Source of the DNA: Anaerolineales bacterium HSG24
GTDB taxonomy: Bacteria; Chloroflexota; Anaerolineae; 4572-78; J111
Assembly: GCA_030377895.1 (NCBI GenBank)
Contig: JAUCGB010000041.1
Location: 1 to 33,840 of the forward strand
DNA length: 33,840 bases
Direction: 5' to 3'
The position numbers and the translations under genes were made by a program. The notes under the pieces are model-generated. The model ran no database searches and was not told where the DNA came from. It worked only from the letters and a program-made list of their open reading frames with translations. Every line of letters begins with the position of its first letter. Within the stretch, counting starts at the first letter, position 1. Below, piece by piece: positions 1-6,350 of this stretch.

Positions 1-206
1 CGACAACCGACGACTTCACATCAAACACTTACAGAAACTTGGACTGAAAGCGTTTTGCGACGCTGTGAAACAAACTTAAGTGATTTCCCTTATCGGGCAA
101 TACATTGGAAGCCGCCCAGTACGGGAAAGCCGTACGCTGGTAAATGTGGGGAATTAACCCCATTGCGGCAACGGGGGGAAGGAGGCGCAAGCCTCCGACC
201 TACCCG
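1..206 (+). mobile_element. 3' end of a probable group II intron-like retroelement (cut by window edge)
   Basis: An open frame runs in from the window edge and stops at 77-79. About 35 bases later comes a compact hairpin (about 116-139) with a GAAA-type loop, a TACGG/CCGTA stem, a two-base CG bulge on the 3' side and a CCAG/CTGG lower stem. This is the layout of group II intron domain V, with an AGCCGC element just 5' of it. Two further hairpins follow: CCCCATTG/CAACGGGG around 155-175, and GGAGGC-GCAA-GCCTCC at 181-196. The element appears to end at CCTACCCGAT near 206. The lower domain V stem pairs poorly on its 3' side, so this copy may be degenerate. The class of element is inferred from RNA shape, not from a reverse transcriptase domain. 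Confidence 0.45.
2..79 (+). CDS. C-terminal 25 residues of a mobile-element protein (partial)
   Basis: The frame is open from the first bases of the window to a TAA at 77-79 and encodes a basic tail (DNRRLHIKHLQKLGLKAFCD, then AVKQT). No conserved domain lies within these 25 residues. It is placed in a mobile element only because the structured RNA-like sequence after it looks like the 3' end of a group II intron, where the intron-encoded reverse transcriptase would normally end. It could be the tail of an unrelated gene. Confidence 0.35.
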   Translation, partial: DNRRLHIKHLQKLGLKAFCDAVKQT

Positions 207-211
207 ATAGA

Positions 212-352
212 TTAAATGCCCAACGGTAAGAGTAACCCACCAAGAGAAATATGCCAAAATCGAGAAAGTTTGTTATTATATCCCGTCTTGATGAGTTTTA
301 GCAAGACGGCCTGTTCTTCCTTGGTTAAATCTACCCGATATATCTTGTTCAT
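212..352 (-). pseudogene. N-terminal remnant of an IS630-type transposase
   Basis: A 46-residue minus-strand frame starts at ATG 352 with an AAGGGGCG ribosome-binding site just upstream. The product opens MNKIYRVDLTKEEQAVLLKL, which resembles the start of the helix-turn-helix region of IS630/Tc1-type transposases (basic start, 'LT.EE...L..LI..G', then 'KLSR'). After KLSR the frame runs into unrelated residues and stops at 212. The +1 frame would continue FGIFLLV, closer to the expected 'hILLLAD', so a frameshift is likely. The fragment ends within a few bases of the retroelement end at 206, as if that element had inserted into, or recombined with, the transposase gene. Family assignment is from a short motif only. 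Confidence 0.45.
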
Positions 353-449
353 TTTCGCCCCTTAGTAAATTTGTAGTTTACTACAAGCGGCAACTTATCA
401 AAACTTTTGTGGTGGGGTACTAATCCCTTTGGCTCAATATGCAACCTAT

Positions 450-480
450 CCCTCCTATCAACTCGACAGGAGGGTGTTTT
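450..480 (+). terminator. Intrinsic terminator
   Basis: A 7-bp perfect stem CCCTCCT (450-456) / AGGAGGG (468-474) with an 11-base loop is followed by TGTTTTTA. This is a normal Rho-independent layout on the plus strand. It separates the left-edge mobile-element debris from the DUF4340 gene. Confidence 0.6.
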
Positions 481-545
481 TATGAAAGTCGCTCGAATTT
501 GAATCAAGAAAAGTTAACGGTATACTACGTCTTTCAGTAATTCAT

Positions 546-574
546 CTACCAGCAAGTTCAAAACTTGCGGGTAG
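546..574. repeat. Palindromic repeat, 'GCAAGTT-AACTTGC' family, copy 1
   Basis: CTACC.GCAAGTT pairs with AACTTGCGGGTAG around a short AT loop, making a hairpin of about 12 bp. The same core recurs at 1656-1688, 2943-2975 and 4784-4814, always between genes. It has no T-run, so it is better read as a repeat family than as a terminator. Confidence 0.7.
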
Positions 575-630
575 ACTGAAAAATCTTATCTGAACAACTT
601 GTGCCACAAATACAATTAGGAGGATTATCC

Positions 631-1599
631 ATGAGTCAACTCAACAAGATTTTGGCAGTTGTTTTTGCAGTGCAAATCGCTATTGTAGGATTTGTTTTTT
701 GGTCACAATCAGCCACCACCCAAACAGCCACCGACCCGCTGATTGCTGATTTCGCGCCAAATGAGGTGGTCGGATTGGTTATTACAGATGGAGAGGGAAA
801 CAGTATCCAGCTACAAAAAGAGGGTGAGGAATGGGTGTTAGCTAGTGCTGACGATTATCCCGCCCAAGGGGAGAAAGTGCTACCCCTGCTGGAGAAAATC
901 CCGAATCTAACCCGTAATCGGTTGGTCACCAAGACCGATGCAAGTCATAATCGGCTTCAAGTGGGAGCGGCTGAGTTTAACCGTCTGCTGGAGCTAACCT
1001 TGGCCGATGGCACGGGCCATAAGCTCTACTTGGGCAGTTCTGGTGGCGTGGGCGCGACCCATGTTCGGGCCGATGATCAGATGGAGGTCTACCTTTCGGG
1101 TGAAATCAACCCGTTTGAGGTCAATCCACAAGCAACCAACTGGGTCGATACCATCTACTTTACTGTTCCTCAAAGCGTCACCCAACATATCAAACTTGAA
1201 AATAGTAGTGGCACATTTCAGTTTGACCACGTAGATGACGCGACCTGGGCCATGTCCGATTTGGCCGAGGATGAACTGTTTAACCAAGTCGGTGTGACCA
1301 CCATGTTCAACCAACTCAGCCCGTTACGGCTGGTCACACCGTTGGGGACGGAAAACAAACCGGAGTATGGTTTGGACAGTCCCCAAGCGACGGTCACGAT
1401 TGAGGCGGATGAACCTTATACTCTGCTGGTCGGCAACCTTACGCTGGATGAGCAAGGCTACTATCTAAAAGCCTCGAACTCGCCCTATTATGTGCAAGTG
1501 GCAAAATTTACCGGTGACAACCTGATTAACAAAGTTCGCTCCGATTTTTTAGAGACTCCACCGGCTGAGGAAGCACCTCTCGCACCTGCGGAACAGTAA
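631..1599 (+). CDS. DUF4340 domain-containing protein, membrane-anchored
   Basis: The start is ATG 631, not the upstream GTG at 601, because AGGAGG lies at 618-623, seven bases before this ATG. The 322-residue product has one N-terminal hydrophobic segment (about residues 5-24) and then an extracytoplasmic domain. The pattern 'D.....I.L....(E)W.L......PA....V..LL..I..L' followed by 'L.LGS......T.VR......VYL' is that of DUF4340 proteins. Related proteins are often found beside ABC-2/GldG-type transport genes, but here the gene stands alone upstream of the Na+ pump genes, with 195 bases and a palindromic repeat between them. It ends in an Ala/Pro/Glu-rich tail. The molecular function is unknown. 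Confidence 0.75.
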   Translation: MSQLNKILAVVFAVQIAIVGFVFWSQSATTQTATDPLIADFAPNEVVGLVITDGEGNSIQLQKEGEEWVLASADDYPAQGEKVLPLLEKIPNLTRNRLVTKTDASHNRLQVGAAEFNRLLELTLADGTGHKLYLGSSGGVGATHVRADDQMEVYLSGEINPFEVNPQATNWVDTIYFTVPQSVTQHIKLENSSGTFQFDHVDDATWAMSDLAEDELFNQVGVTTMFNQLSPLRLVTPLGTENKPEYGLDSPQATVTIEADEPYTLLVGNLTLDEQGYYLKASNSPYYVQVAKFTGDNLINKVRSDFLETPPAEEAPLAPAEQ

Positions 1600-1655
1600 T
1601 GAACCGTCCAGCATATATCGTTTCTCAACGAGATTGGTAGTGATGCAGGTCAGTT

Positions 1656-1688
1656 ACCTACCCGCAAGTTTAAAACTTGCGGGTAGGT
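1656..1688. repeat. Palindromic repeat, 'GCAAGTT-AACTTGC' family, copy 2
   Basis: This is a 16-bp perfect hairpin, ACCTACCCGCAAGTTT paired with its complement, between the DUF4340 gene and the pump genes. Its flanks (GTAGTGAT to the left, ATCACTAC to the right) extend the symmetry and reappear in inverted order around copy 3 at 2943-2975. Copies 2 and 3 therefore look like one longer element in opposite orientations. Confidence 0.75.
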
Positions 1689-1794
1689 GATCACTACATC
1701 TGTAGTTCGATGAATCGACAAATTTTTGAATATAATGTAGCCGCACAAAACTCATCTGGATGAGTTTTGCGGAACTGCCACAAGGAGTTACCCT

Positions 1795-2202
1795 ATGGAT
1801 ACGACAGTTGCATTAATGACTGGTCTAAAAATTACCCTCATTGGCATGTCGGTTGTGTTTTTTGCCTTAGCTGTGATCACTGTGATTCTCAGTAACTTTG
1901 ACCGTCTTGACCAAATGATTACGATTGCCCCCCACGTCCATGCCCCCCCTAAACGGGAGGGTGATAGTATTATCATATCCGATGAAGATGACGAGGTCAT
2001 ATCACCAGAAATCGTGGCTGTGATTTCGGCGGCGATTTCCGTGGCAATCGACAAAAAAGTACGTATTAAACGCATTCGGTATCGACATAAAATAACCGAT
2101 AATTGGCAAGCGCAAGGACGCACAGATATTATGGGGTCTCATCAACCGAATATCATCTTAAAGTGTAACAAAACCACTCGGAATAAATCCGATAAGGAAT
2201 GA
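1795..2202 (+). CDS. Na+-pumping decarboxylase gamma/delta subunit (OadG/MmdD family)
   Basis: The 135-residue protein starts at ATG 1795 behind AAGGAG (1782-1787). It has one membrane helix near the N terminus (about residues 9-33, GLKITLIGMSVVFFALAVIT), the hallmark of OadG-type subunits that tether the soluble carboxyltransferase to the membrane beta subunit. A 'SPEIVAVISAAISVA' helix and a C-terminal 'W...GR.DIM' tail (about residues 107-116) match the delta subunit of methylmalonyl-CoA or glutaconyl-CoA decarboxylases. The next genes are the biotin carrier and the beta subunit, giving the order gamma-BCCP-beta. The substrate of the complex cannot be read from this subunit. Confidence 0.85.
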   Translation: MDTTVALMTGLKITLIGMSVVFFALAVITVILSNFDRLDQMITIAPHVHAPPKREGDSIIISDEDDEVISPEIVAVISAAISVAIDKKVRIKRIRYRHKITDNWQAQGRTDIMGSHQPNIILKCNKTTRNKSDKE

Positions 2203-2325
2203 GTATTATGCATGTGTCAGCATGATATAGCGGAGCAATTTGTGGGGTACTCCTCATTTCCACGTTGAGCCAATAAATCCGACCTAGACTTAAATTACCA
2301 AATAACCTAAACCCAAGGAGATAAA

Positions 2326-2751
2326 ATGACTAAAAAATTACGCGTCACAATCAATGGTGTTACTTATGATGTTGAAGTTGAACTGTTAGAAGATGATGAG
2401 GATCCAACCGGATACGGTTACGCGGCCACAAATATCTACAGCAAGCCGCCCGCCCCGCCTCCCTTACCAAGCGCGCCTCCACCGGGGAGTCCGCCCCCGC
2501 CACCAGCGCCACCAGCCACTCCCAAAACGGGGACAAATGTCCTCATTGCGCCATTACCCGGCATGGTGAGAGATATAAGAGTAAAGGTTGGCGATGCCGT
2601 CAAGGTGAATGACCCTGTGATTATTTTGGAGGCCATGAAGATGGAAACGGTGGTCAGCGCGCCTCAAGATGGAACTATTGCTGAGATCAATGTTGAAGTA
2701 TCTCAAAACGTGCGACAGGATGAGGTTTTGGCAACCTTTGCCTCTAAATAA
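2326..2751 (+). CDS. Biotin carboxyl carrier subunit of a Na+-pumping decarboxylase
   Basis: The 141-residue protein starts at ATG 2326 after AAGGAG. Residues 1-40 form the beta-rich start seen in MmdC/GcdC-type carriers (KLRVTINGVTYDVEVE). Residues about 44-68 are a flexible Pro/Ala linker, and residues about 70-141 are a biotinyl/lipoyl domain. The biotin attachment motif EAMKMET is present, with the central Lys as the biotinylation site. In the family the carrier moves CO2 from the carboxyltransferase alpha subunit to the membrane beta subunit. Codon use in the linker is very C-rich (CCG/CCA/CCC), which makes this stretch look compositionally odd but is explained by proline content. Confidence 0.9.
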   Translation: MTKKLRVTINGVTYDVEVELLEDDEDPTGYGYAATNIYSKPPAPPPLPSAPPPGSPPPPPAPPATPKTGTNVLIAPLPGMVRDIRVKVGDAVKVNDPVIILEAMKMETVVSAPQDGTIAEINVEVSQNVRQDEVLATFASK

Positions 2752-2842
2752 TTCATCCCAAAATGACTCGTATTACTAATTACGCAATACGAATTACGGC
2801 TCTCTAGGAGTTTCCGTGCAAAATTCCATTCGTAGTAAAATT

Positions 2843-2897
2843 CTCGCAGAGACGCGGAAACGCAGAGTTTTTATGTTTTTCTCTGCCTCCGCGAGAG
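2843..2897. repeat. Inverted repeat of the 'CTCTGC-CTCCGCGAGAG' type
   Basis: CTCGCAGAGACGCGGAAACG at 2843 onwards pairs imperfectly with CTCTGCCTCCGCGAGAG (2881-2897) around an AT-rich loop. Nearly the same 17-19 bases occur at 15158-15176 inside the coding region of the FGE-like gene, on the same strand. Confidence 0.6.
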
Positions 2898-2934
2898 CAT
2901 TTTTTCTGCCTAAAAATCGGTAGTCCTGCACATG

Positions 2935-2995
2935 TAGTGATCACCTACCCGCAAGTTCCAAACTTGCAGGTAGGTAACTGACTATATCACTACTT
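2935..2995. repeat. Palindromic repeat, 'GCAAGTT-AACTTGC' family, copy 3 (extended)
   Basis: The hairpin core ACCTACCCGCAAGTT / AACTTGCAGGTAGGT lies at 2943-2975, with GTAGTGATC on the left and ATATCACTAC on the right. The order of the flanking blocks is the reverse of that around copy 2, so the two copies are the same element in opposite orientation, flanking the first two Na+ pump genes. Confidence 0.65.
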
Positions 2996-3078
2996 CTGCA
3001 CCACTACCAAAAATCAAGAGTTGTTTTGCGTGGAATATCTCACAAAATACGAATTACATATCATTTAGGAGTAGTCTA

Positions 3079-4278
3079 GTGTGGCAATATACTGGATTTT
3101 ATAATATAGAAATTGGCAACCTAATCATGATCGCCATCGGTTGTTTCTTTATCTACCTCGCGATTACTAAAGATTATGAGCCGCTACTGCTCGTGCCGAT
3201 TGGGTTTGGTATTTTGATTGGGAATATCCCGATTCCGTTGCCAGACCCCGCGACCGGCGAAGGCGGTTTACGAATCGGTATTTATGAGAAGGGTAGTGTC
3301 CTCAACTACCTTTATTTTGGTGTAACTGCTGGAATCTACCCACCCTTAATCTTTCTGGGATTAGGTGCAATGACCGATTTTTCTAGCCTGATTGCTCGTC
3401 CTAAGTTGGTGTTGTTAGGAGCGGCGGCTCAGGTAGGGGTATTTGGTACGTTGTTCGGGGCAATTTTGATTGGGGCTTATTTTCCCAGCTTGGGTCTCAC
3501 CGAAGACCCGAACGGATTGTTAGGGGCGCAAGAACGTTTGCTGAGCGCCGCGGCCTCCATCGCCATTATCGGCGGGGCTGACGGGCCAACGGCCATCTTT
3601 CTATCTTCGCTGTTAGCACCCGATTTGTTGGGGGCGATTGCGATTTCGGCTTACTCATACATGGCCTTGGTTCCGGTGATTCAGCCACCAATTATGCGAC
3701 TATTAACCACTCGCAAAGAACGGCTCATTCGCATGCCTCCGCCCAAAATGGCGACTACTACTCAAAAAATCTTATTTCCAATTATTGGTTTGCTGGTATG
3801 TCTCTTTATTGTACCGGGTGCATTACCTCTGTTGGGGATGCTTTTCTTTGGCAATATGCTCAAGGAAAGTGGGGTGACGGAACGTCTAGCTAGTACCGCC
3901 CGCACCTCGATGATTGATGTCGTCACTATTTTGCTCGGCGTGACGGTGGGCGCGAGTACTCAAGCGACCACCTTCTTAAAACCGCAGTCGATTGTAATTT
4001 TCGCCTTGGGGGCACTCTCGTTTATGGTTGCCACCGCATCGGGCCTGCTGTTCGCCAAATTCATGAACCTGTTCCTGACCGAGAAAATCAACCCCTTGAT
4101 TGGCGCGGCTGGAGTCTCTGCTGTACCCGACTCGGCTAGAGTAGCCCACATGGTCGGTCAACAAGAAGACCCGCAAAACTTCCTGCTGATGCACGCTATG
4201 GCTCCCAACGTCTCTGGCGTTATCGGCTCGGCGGTCGCGGCTGGAGTGCTACTAGCCATCTTGCGAGGCGGTGGATAG
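3079..4278 (+). CDS. Na+-translocating decarboxylase beta subunit (OadB/GcdB/MmdB family)
   Basis: The start is GTG 3079, eight bases after TTTAGGAG. The 399-residue integral membrane protein has many hydrophobic helices. It carries the family signature IIGGADGPTAIF near residues 163-174, which contains the conserved Asp involved in Na+ coupling, and a second conserved stretch 'HAMAPNVSGVIGSAVAAG' near the C terminus. Known beta subunits couple decarboxylation of carboxybiotin to export of Na+. Length is normal for the family. It closes the gamma-BCCP-beta set. The alpha carboxyltransferase, which sets the substrate (oxaloacetate, methylmalonyl-CoA or glutaconyl-CoA), is absent from the window and is presumably encoded elsewhere. 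Confidence 0.9.
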   Translation: MWQYTGFYNIEIGNLIMIAIGCFFIYLAITKDYEPLLLVPIGFGILIGNIPIPLPDPATGEGGLRIGIYEKGSVLNYLYFGVTAGIYPPLIFLGLGAMTDFSSLIARPKLVLLGAAAQVGVFGTLFGAILIGAYFPSLGLTEDPNGLLGAQERLLSAAASIAIIGGADGPTAIFLSSLLAPDLLGAIAISAYSYMALVPVIQPPIMRLLTTRKERLIRMPPPKMATTTQKILFPIIGLLVCLFIVPGALPLLGMLFFGNMLKESGVTERLASTARTSMIDVVTILLGVTVGASTQATTFLKPQSIVIFALGALSFMVATASGLLFAKFMNLFLTEKINPLIGAAGVSAVPDSARVAHMVGQQEDPQNFLLMHAMAPNVSGVIGSAVAAGVLLAILRGGG

Positions 4279-4302
4279 TGTGATACGCGATGAGACCACC
4301 AT

Positions 4303-4605
4303 CTAACCATTCTTATGCGTAGAGAGTTTCAAGACAATGTCTCGAAAGCGAGACGATTGGGTCAGTTGATAAGTGACTTCATCGTTGGTATACTGCTCTA
4401 AAATACCAGACAATGTTAAATCTCCCAAATCGGGACGAACTGATTGTATGTTTCGTCCTACATGACGGGCAATCTGCTCCGTCGAATAAGGCTGGTCGGG
4501 ATGGGTGGCAAAAAAGGTCAAAATATCCCACTTTAACAAGTCGGAGGCGTATCGCTCAATAAAAACCAAAAAATCAATGTCCACTTCTTTTGTCGGTTCG
4601 ATCAT
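4303..4605 (-). CDS. Small winged-helix DNA-binding-like protein
   Basis: This 100-residue protein converges on the beta-subunit gene with only 24 bases between the two stops. Residues about 10-80 read as a winged helix: 'FIERYASDLLKWDILTFFA..P......TEQIARHVGR...SVRPDLGDLTLSGILEQ'. There is a helix-turn-helix around 'STEQIARHVGRNIQSVRPDL' and a beta wing in the '.YTNDEVTYQLT' segment. No ligand-binding domain is present. Upstream lie two hairpin repeats (4684-4716 and 4784-4814) rather than a recognisable promoter. It is probably a transcription regulator or scaffold; its target is unknown. Confidence 0.6.
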   Translation of the reverse strand: MIEPTKEVDIDFLVFIERYASDLLKWDILTFFATHPDQPYSTEQIARHVGRNIQSVRPDLGDLTLSGILEQYTNDEVTYQLTQSSRFRDIVLKLSTHKNG

Positions 4606-4683
4606 AATTGCAGTAAAAATTCAGGTTGACTGGACGCGCAGGCCTCTACAGTCTTTCAGATAAAGATTTTCACTCGGATAGAC

Positions 4684-4716
4684 AGACCCTAAAGGTTTTA
4701 GAAACCTTTAGGGTCT
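4684..4716. repeat. Palindrome AGACCCTAAAGGTTT..., copy 1
   Basis: AGACCCTAAAGGTTTT pairs with AAACCTTTAGGGTCT, forming a perfect hairpin of about 15 bp with a tiny loop. An almost identical palindrome lies at 18444-18476. No T-run follows on either strand, so it is listed as a repeat rather than a terminator. Confidence 0.7.
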
Positions 4717-4783
4717 TGAACTACAAAACATTATCTGAACATCTATATAGATTCCCAGATAATATTTTTGAGTAACGGAGCAA

Positions 4784-4814
4784 TTTTCCCGCAAGTTCAA
4801 AACTTGCGGGAAAA
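4784..4814. repeat. Palindromic repeat, 'GCAAGTT-AACTTGC' family, copy 4
   Basis: TTTTCCCGCAAGTT pairs with AACTTGCGGGAAAA around a short loop, about 14 bp. It lies between the winged-helix gene and the 3' end of prfA. On the minus strand the stem is followed by TTGC rather than a T-run beyond the paired T's, but it could act as a weak bidirectional terminator because it begins and ends with T4/A4. Confidence 0.65.
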
Positions 4815-4870
4815 TGATGAGTCAAAATCTTTATCTTTAAATCTGTAGCAACATGCCTGCGCTCCCAGTT

Positions 4871-5938
4871 TCAACTTAAATTCTTAAGTTTTTCCTCAAT
4901 ATCGGCTTTCTTTAGGGCATCAATAAAATCATCAATATTGCCATTCATCATCCCCTCTAAGCGATGGCTGGTATGATGAATGCGATGGTCAGTGACGCGG
5001 GTTTGGGGGAAGTTATAGGTGCGGATTTTTTCGCTCCGGTCGCCACTGCCAACTTGTGAACGCCGAGTGGCTCCATGTTCGCTCTCAATCCGTTGTTGCT
5101 CTAACTCGTATAATTTAGCTCGCAAAATATTGAAGGCTTTCGTCTTATTTTGTAGCTGGCTCTTCTCATCTTGACAGCTAATCACCAAGCCAGTCGGCTC
5201 GTGGGTCAGGCGCACCGCGGAGTCGGTGGTGTTGACGCTCTGTCCACCCGGCCCAGATGAGCGGAAAATATCGATTCGCACATCATTCAGGTCAATCTCA
5301 ATCTCCACCTCATCCATCTCCGGCAAAACGGCCACGGTAGCGGTGGAGGTGTGAATCCGGCCACTGCTCTCGGTCTGCGGAACCCGTTGTACCCGATGCA
5401 CCCCACTCTCGTACTTGAGCTTGGAGTACGCACCCACGCCATGAACATCAAACACAATCTCCTTAAAGCCGCCGATGCCCGACTCGTTCTGGCTTAACAC
5501 GGAAACTTTCCAATTATGCGATTGAGAGTACATGCTGTACATGCGGAACAAATCAGCCGCAAACAGCCCCGCTTCATTGCCACCAGCTCCGGCTCGAATC
5601 TCCATGATGACACTCTTATCATCATTCGGGTCTTTGGGCAGAAGCATCACCTGCAAGGTATCTTCTAACGTTTTCTGCTCCTCTTGCAGGCTACTCAACT
5701 CCTCTTTGACCATCAACCGCATCTCTTCGTCGTCCTCTTCGGCCATCATCTCTTTGACCTCATCAATTTGGGTCGAAACGTCCCGATACCGTCGTGAGGC
5801 TTGTACCAAATCTTCCAGACTCGCCTGCTCCTGACCGTATTTAATCAAGACTTTGGCATCGCTCATCACCTCCGGCGAGGCCATCAGTTCATTTAGTTCA
5901 TTGTAACGGGCTTCTACAGCCACCAATTTTTCTAGCAT
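4871..5938 (-). CDS. prfA: Peptide chain release factor 1
   Basis: The 355-residue protein has the full length of bacterial RF1, which ends translation at UAA and UAG. The catalytic GGQ loop is at residues 231-233 (SSGPGGQSVNTTDSAVRLTH). The stop-codon reading tripeptide (PxT), following HRVQRV, is PQT at residues 187-189 rather than the usual PAT. The N-terminal coiled region and the 'EIRAGAGGNEAGLFA' segment are normal. The usual partner prmC, which methylates the GGQ glutamine, is not adjacent. Upstream the gene is bordered by 400 bases of repeat elements, so its promoter must lie within or beside them. Confidence 0.95.
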   Translation of the reverse strand: MLEKLVAVEARYNELNELMASPEVMSDAKVLIKYGQEQASLEDLVQASRRYRDVSTQIDEVKEMMAEEDDEEMRLMVKEELSSLQEEQKTLEDTLQVMLLPKDPNDDKSVIMEIRAGAGGNEAGLFAADLFRMYSMYSQSHNWKVSVLSQNESGIGGFKEIVFDVHGVGAYSKLKYESGVHRVQRVPQTESSGRIHTSTATVAVLPEMDEVEIEIDLNDVRIDIFRSSGPGGQSVNTTDSAVRLTHEPTGLVISCQDEKSQLQNKTKAFNILRAKLYELEQQRIESEHGATRRSQVGSGDRSEKIRTYNFPQTRVTDHRIHHTSHRLEGMMNGNIDDFIDALKKADIEEKLKNLS

Positions 5939-5998
5939 GATTATCCCTTTTACTTATTACCAACAAATTTTTTAGCTACCAGTTTTGGCTAACTTTTC

Positions 5999-6127
5999 TG
6001 TCGGGTACTGAGAGTCCCTTTTATAAAAAAGTTGACTTATGAGGGTCATGATAGGGTATTAACAACAACTCGTCAAGAATGGGGGGAGGTAAGGGAGATT
6101 GTCACCCGACAAAGTGGTTTAGGAAAG
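5999..6127. repeat. Partial or rearranged copy of the TACCCGACA element
   Basis: TGTCGGGTA (5999-6007) and ACCCGACAAAGTGGTTTAGG (from 6104) are the two ends of the element found intact at 6172-6345, but here they face in the reverse order and enclose different sequence. This region directly precedes prfA on the minus strand. Confidence 0.5.
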
Positions 6128-6171
6128 ACTAAAAAAGTAACAGATTCACGGAGGCATAACCTGAACTTTGC

Positions 6172-6345
6172 TACCCGACAAAGTGGTTTAGGAAAGGCTA
6201 AAACAGGAACACAGAGTTTCACAGAGATGCACAGAGTTTCACAGAGTAATACAAAGGAAAAATAATTCGCTTTTTCTCTGTGAAACTCTGTGTTCCTCTG
6301 TGAAACTCTGTGTTAATTAGTTCAGACTAAGTTTTCTGTCGGGTA
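6172..6345. mobile_element. MITE-like element with TACCCGACA terminal repeats, copy 1
   Basis: The element starts TACCCGACAAAGTGGTTTAG and ends TCTGTCGGGTA, with 9-bp terminal inverted repeats. Inside, CACAGAGTTTCACAGAG repeats on the left pair with CTCTGTGAAACTCTGTG on the right around an AT loop, so the whole 174 bases can fold into one long hairpin. It has no coding capacity; an open frame through its left half is only repeat sequence. A second copy lies at 13199-13371 in inverse orientation. Together with the partial copy at 5999-6127 it fills the 411-base gap between prfA and the glycosyltransferase gene. Confidence 0.7.
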
Positions 6346-6350
6346 CTAAG

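Larger units (their letters stand above)
2752..3078. other. Intergenic stretch with two repeat elements, no gene seen
   Basis: This gap holds a short hairpin of the 'CTCTGC...GCGAGAG' type (2843-2897) and copy 3 of the GCAAGTT palindrome with its extended flanks (2935-2995). No open frame in it has a ribosome-binding site or a plausible protein. The last 13 bases include the TTTAGGAG site used by the next gene. Confidence 0.6.

Noticed and set aside
601..630. GTG 601 as start of the DUF4340 gene
   Set aside because: The AGGAGG site lies between GTG 601 and ATG 631 and is correctly spaced for the latter.
4684..4716. AGACCCTAAAGGTTT palindrome as a terminator
   Set aside because: The stem is strong but no T-run follows on either strand, and the same sequence recurs at 18444-18476 as a repeat.
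6032..6265. 77-residue plus-strand open frame
   Set aside because: It is made of the CACAGAG and ACCCGACA repeat elements (for example TRQSGLGK twice), with no ribosome-binding site.
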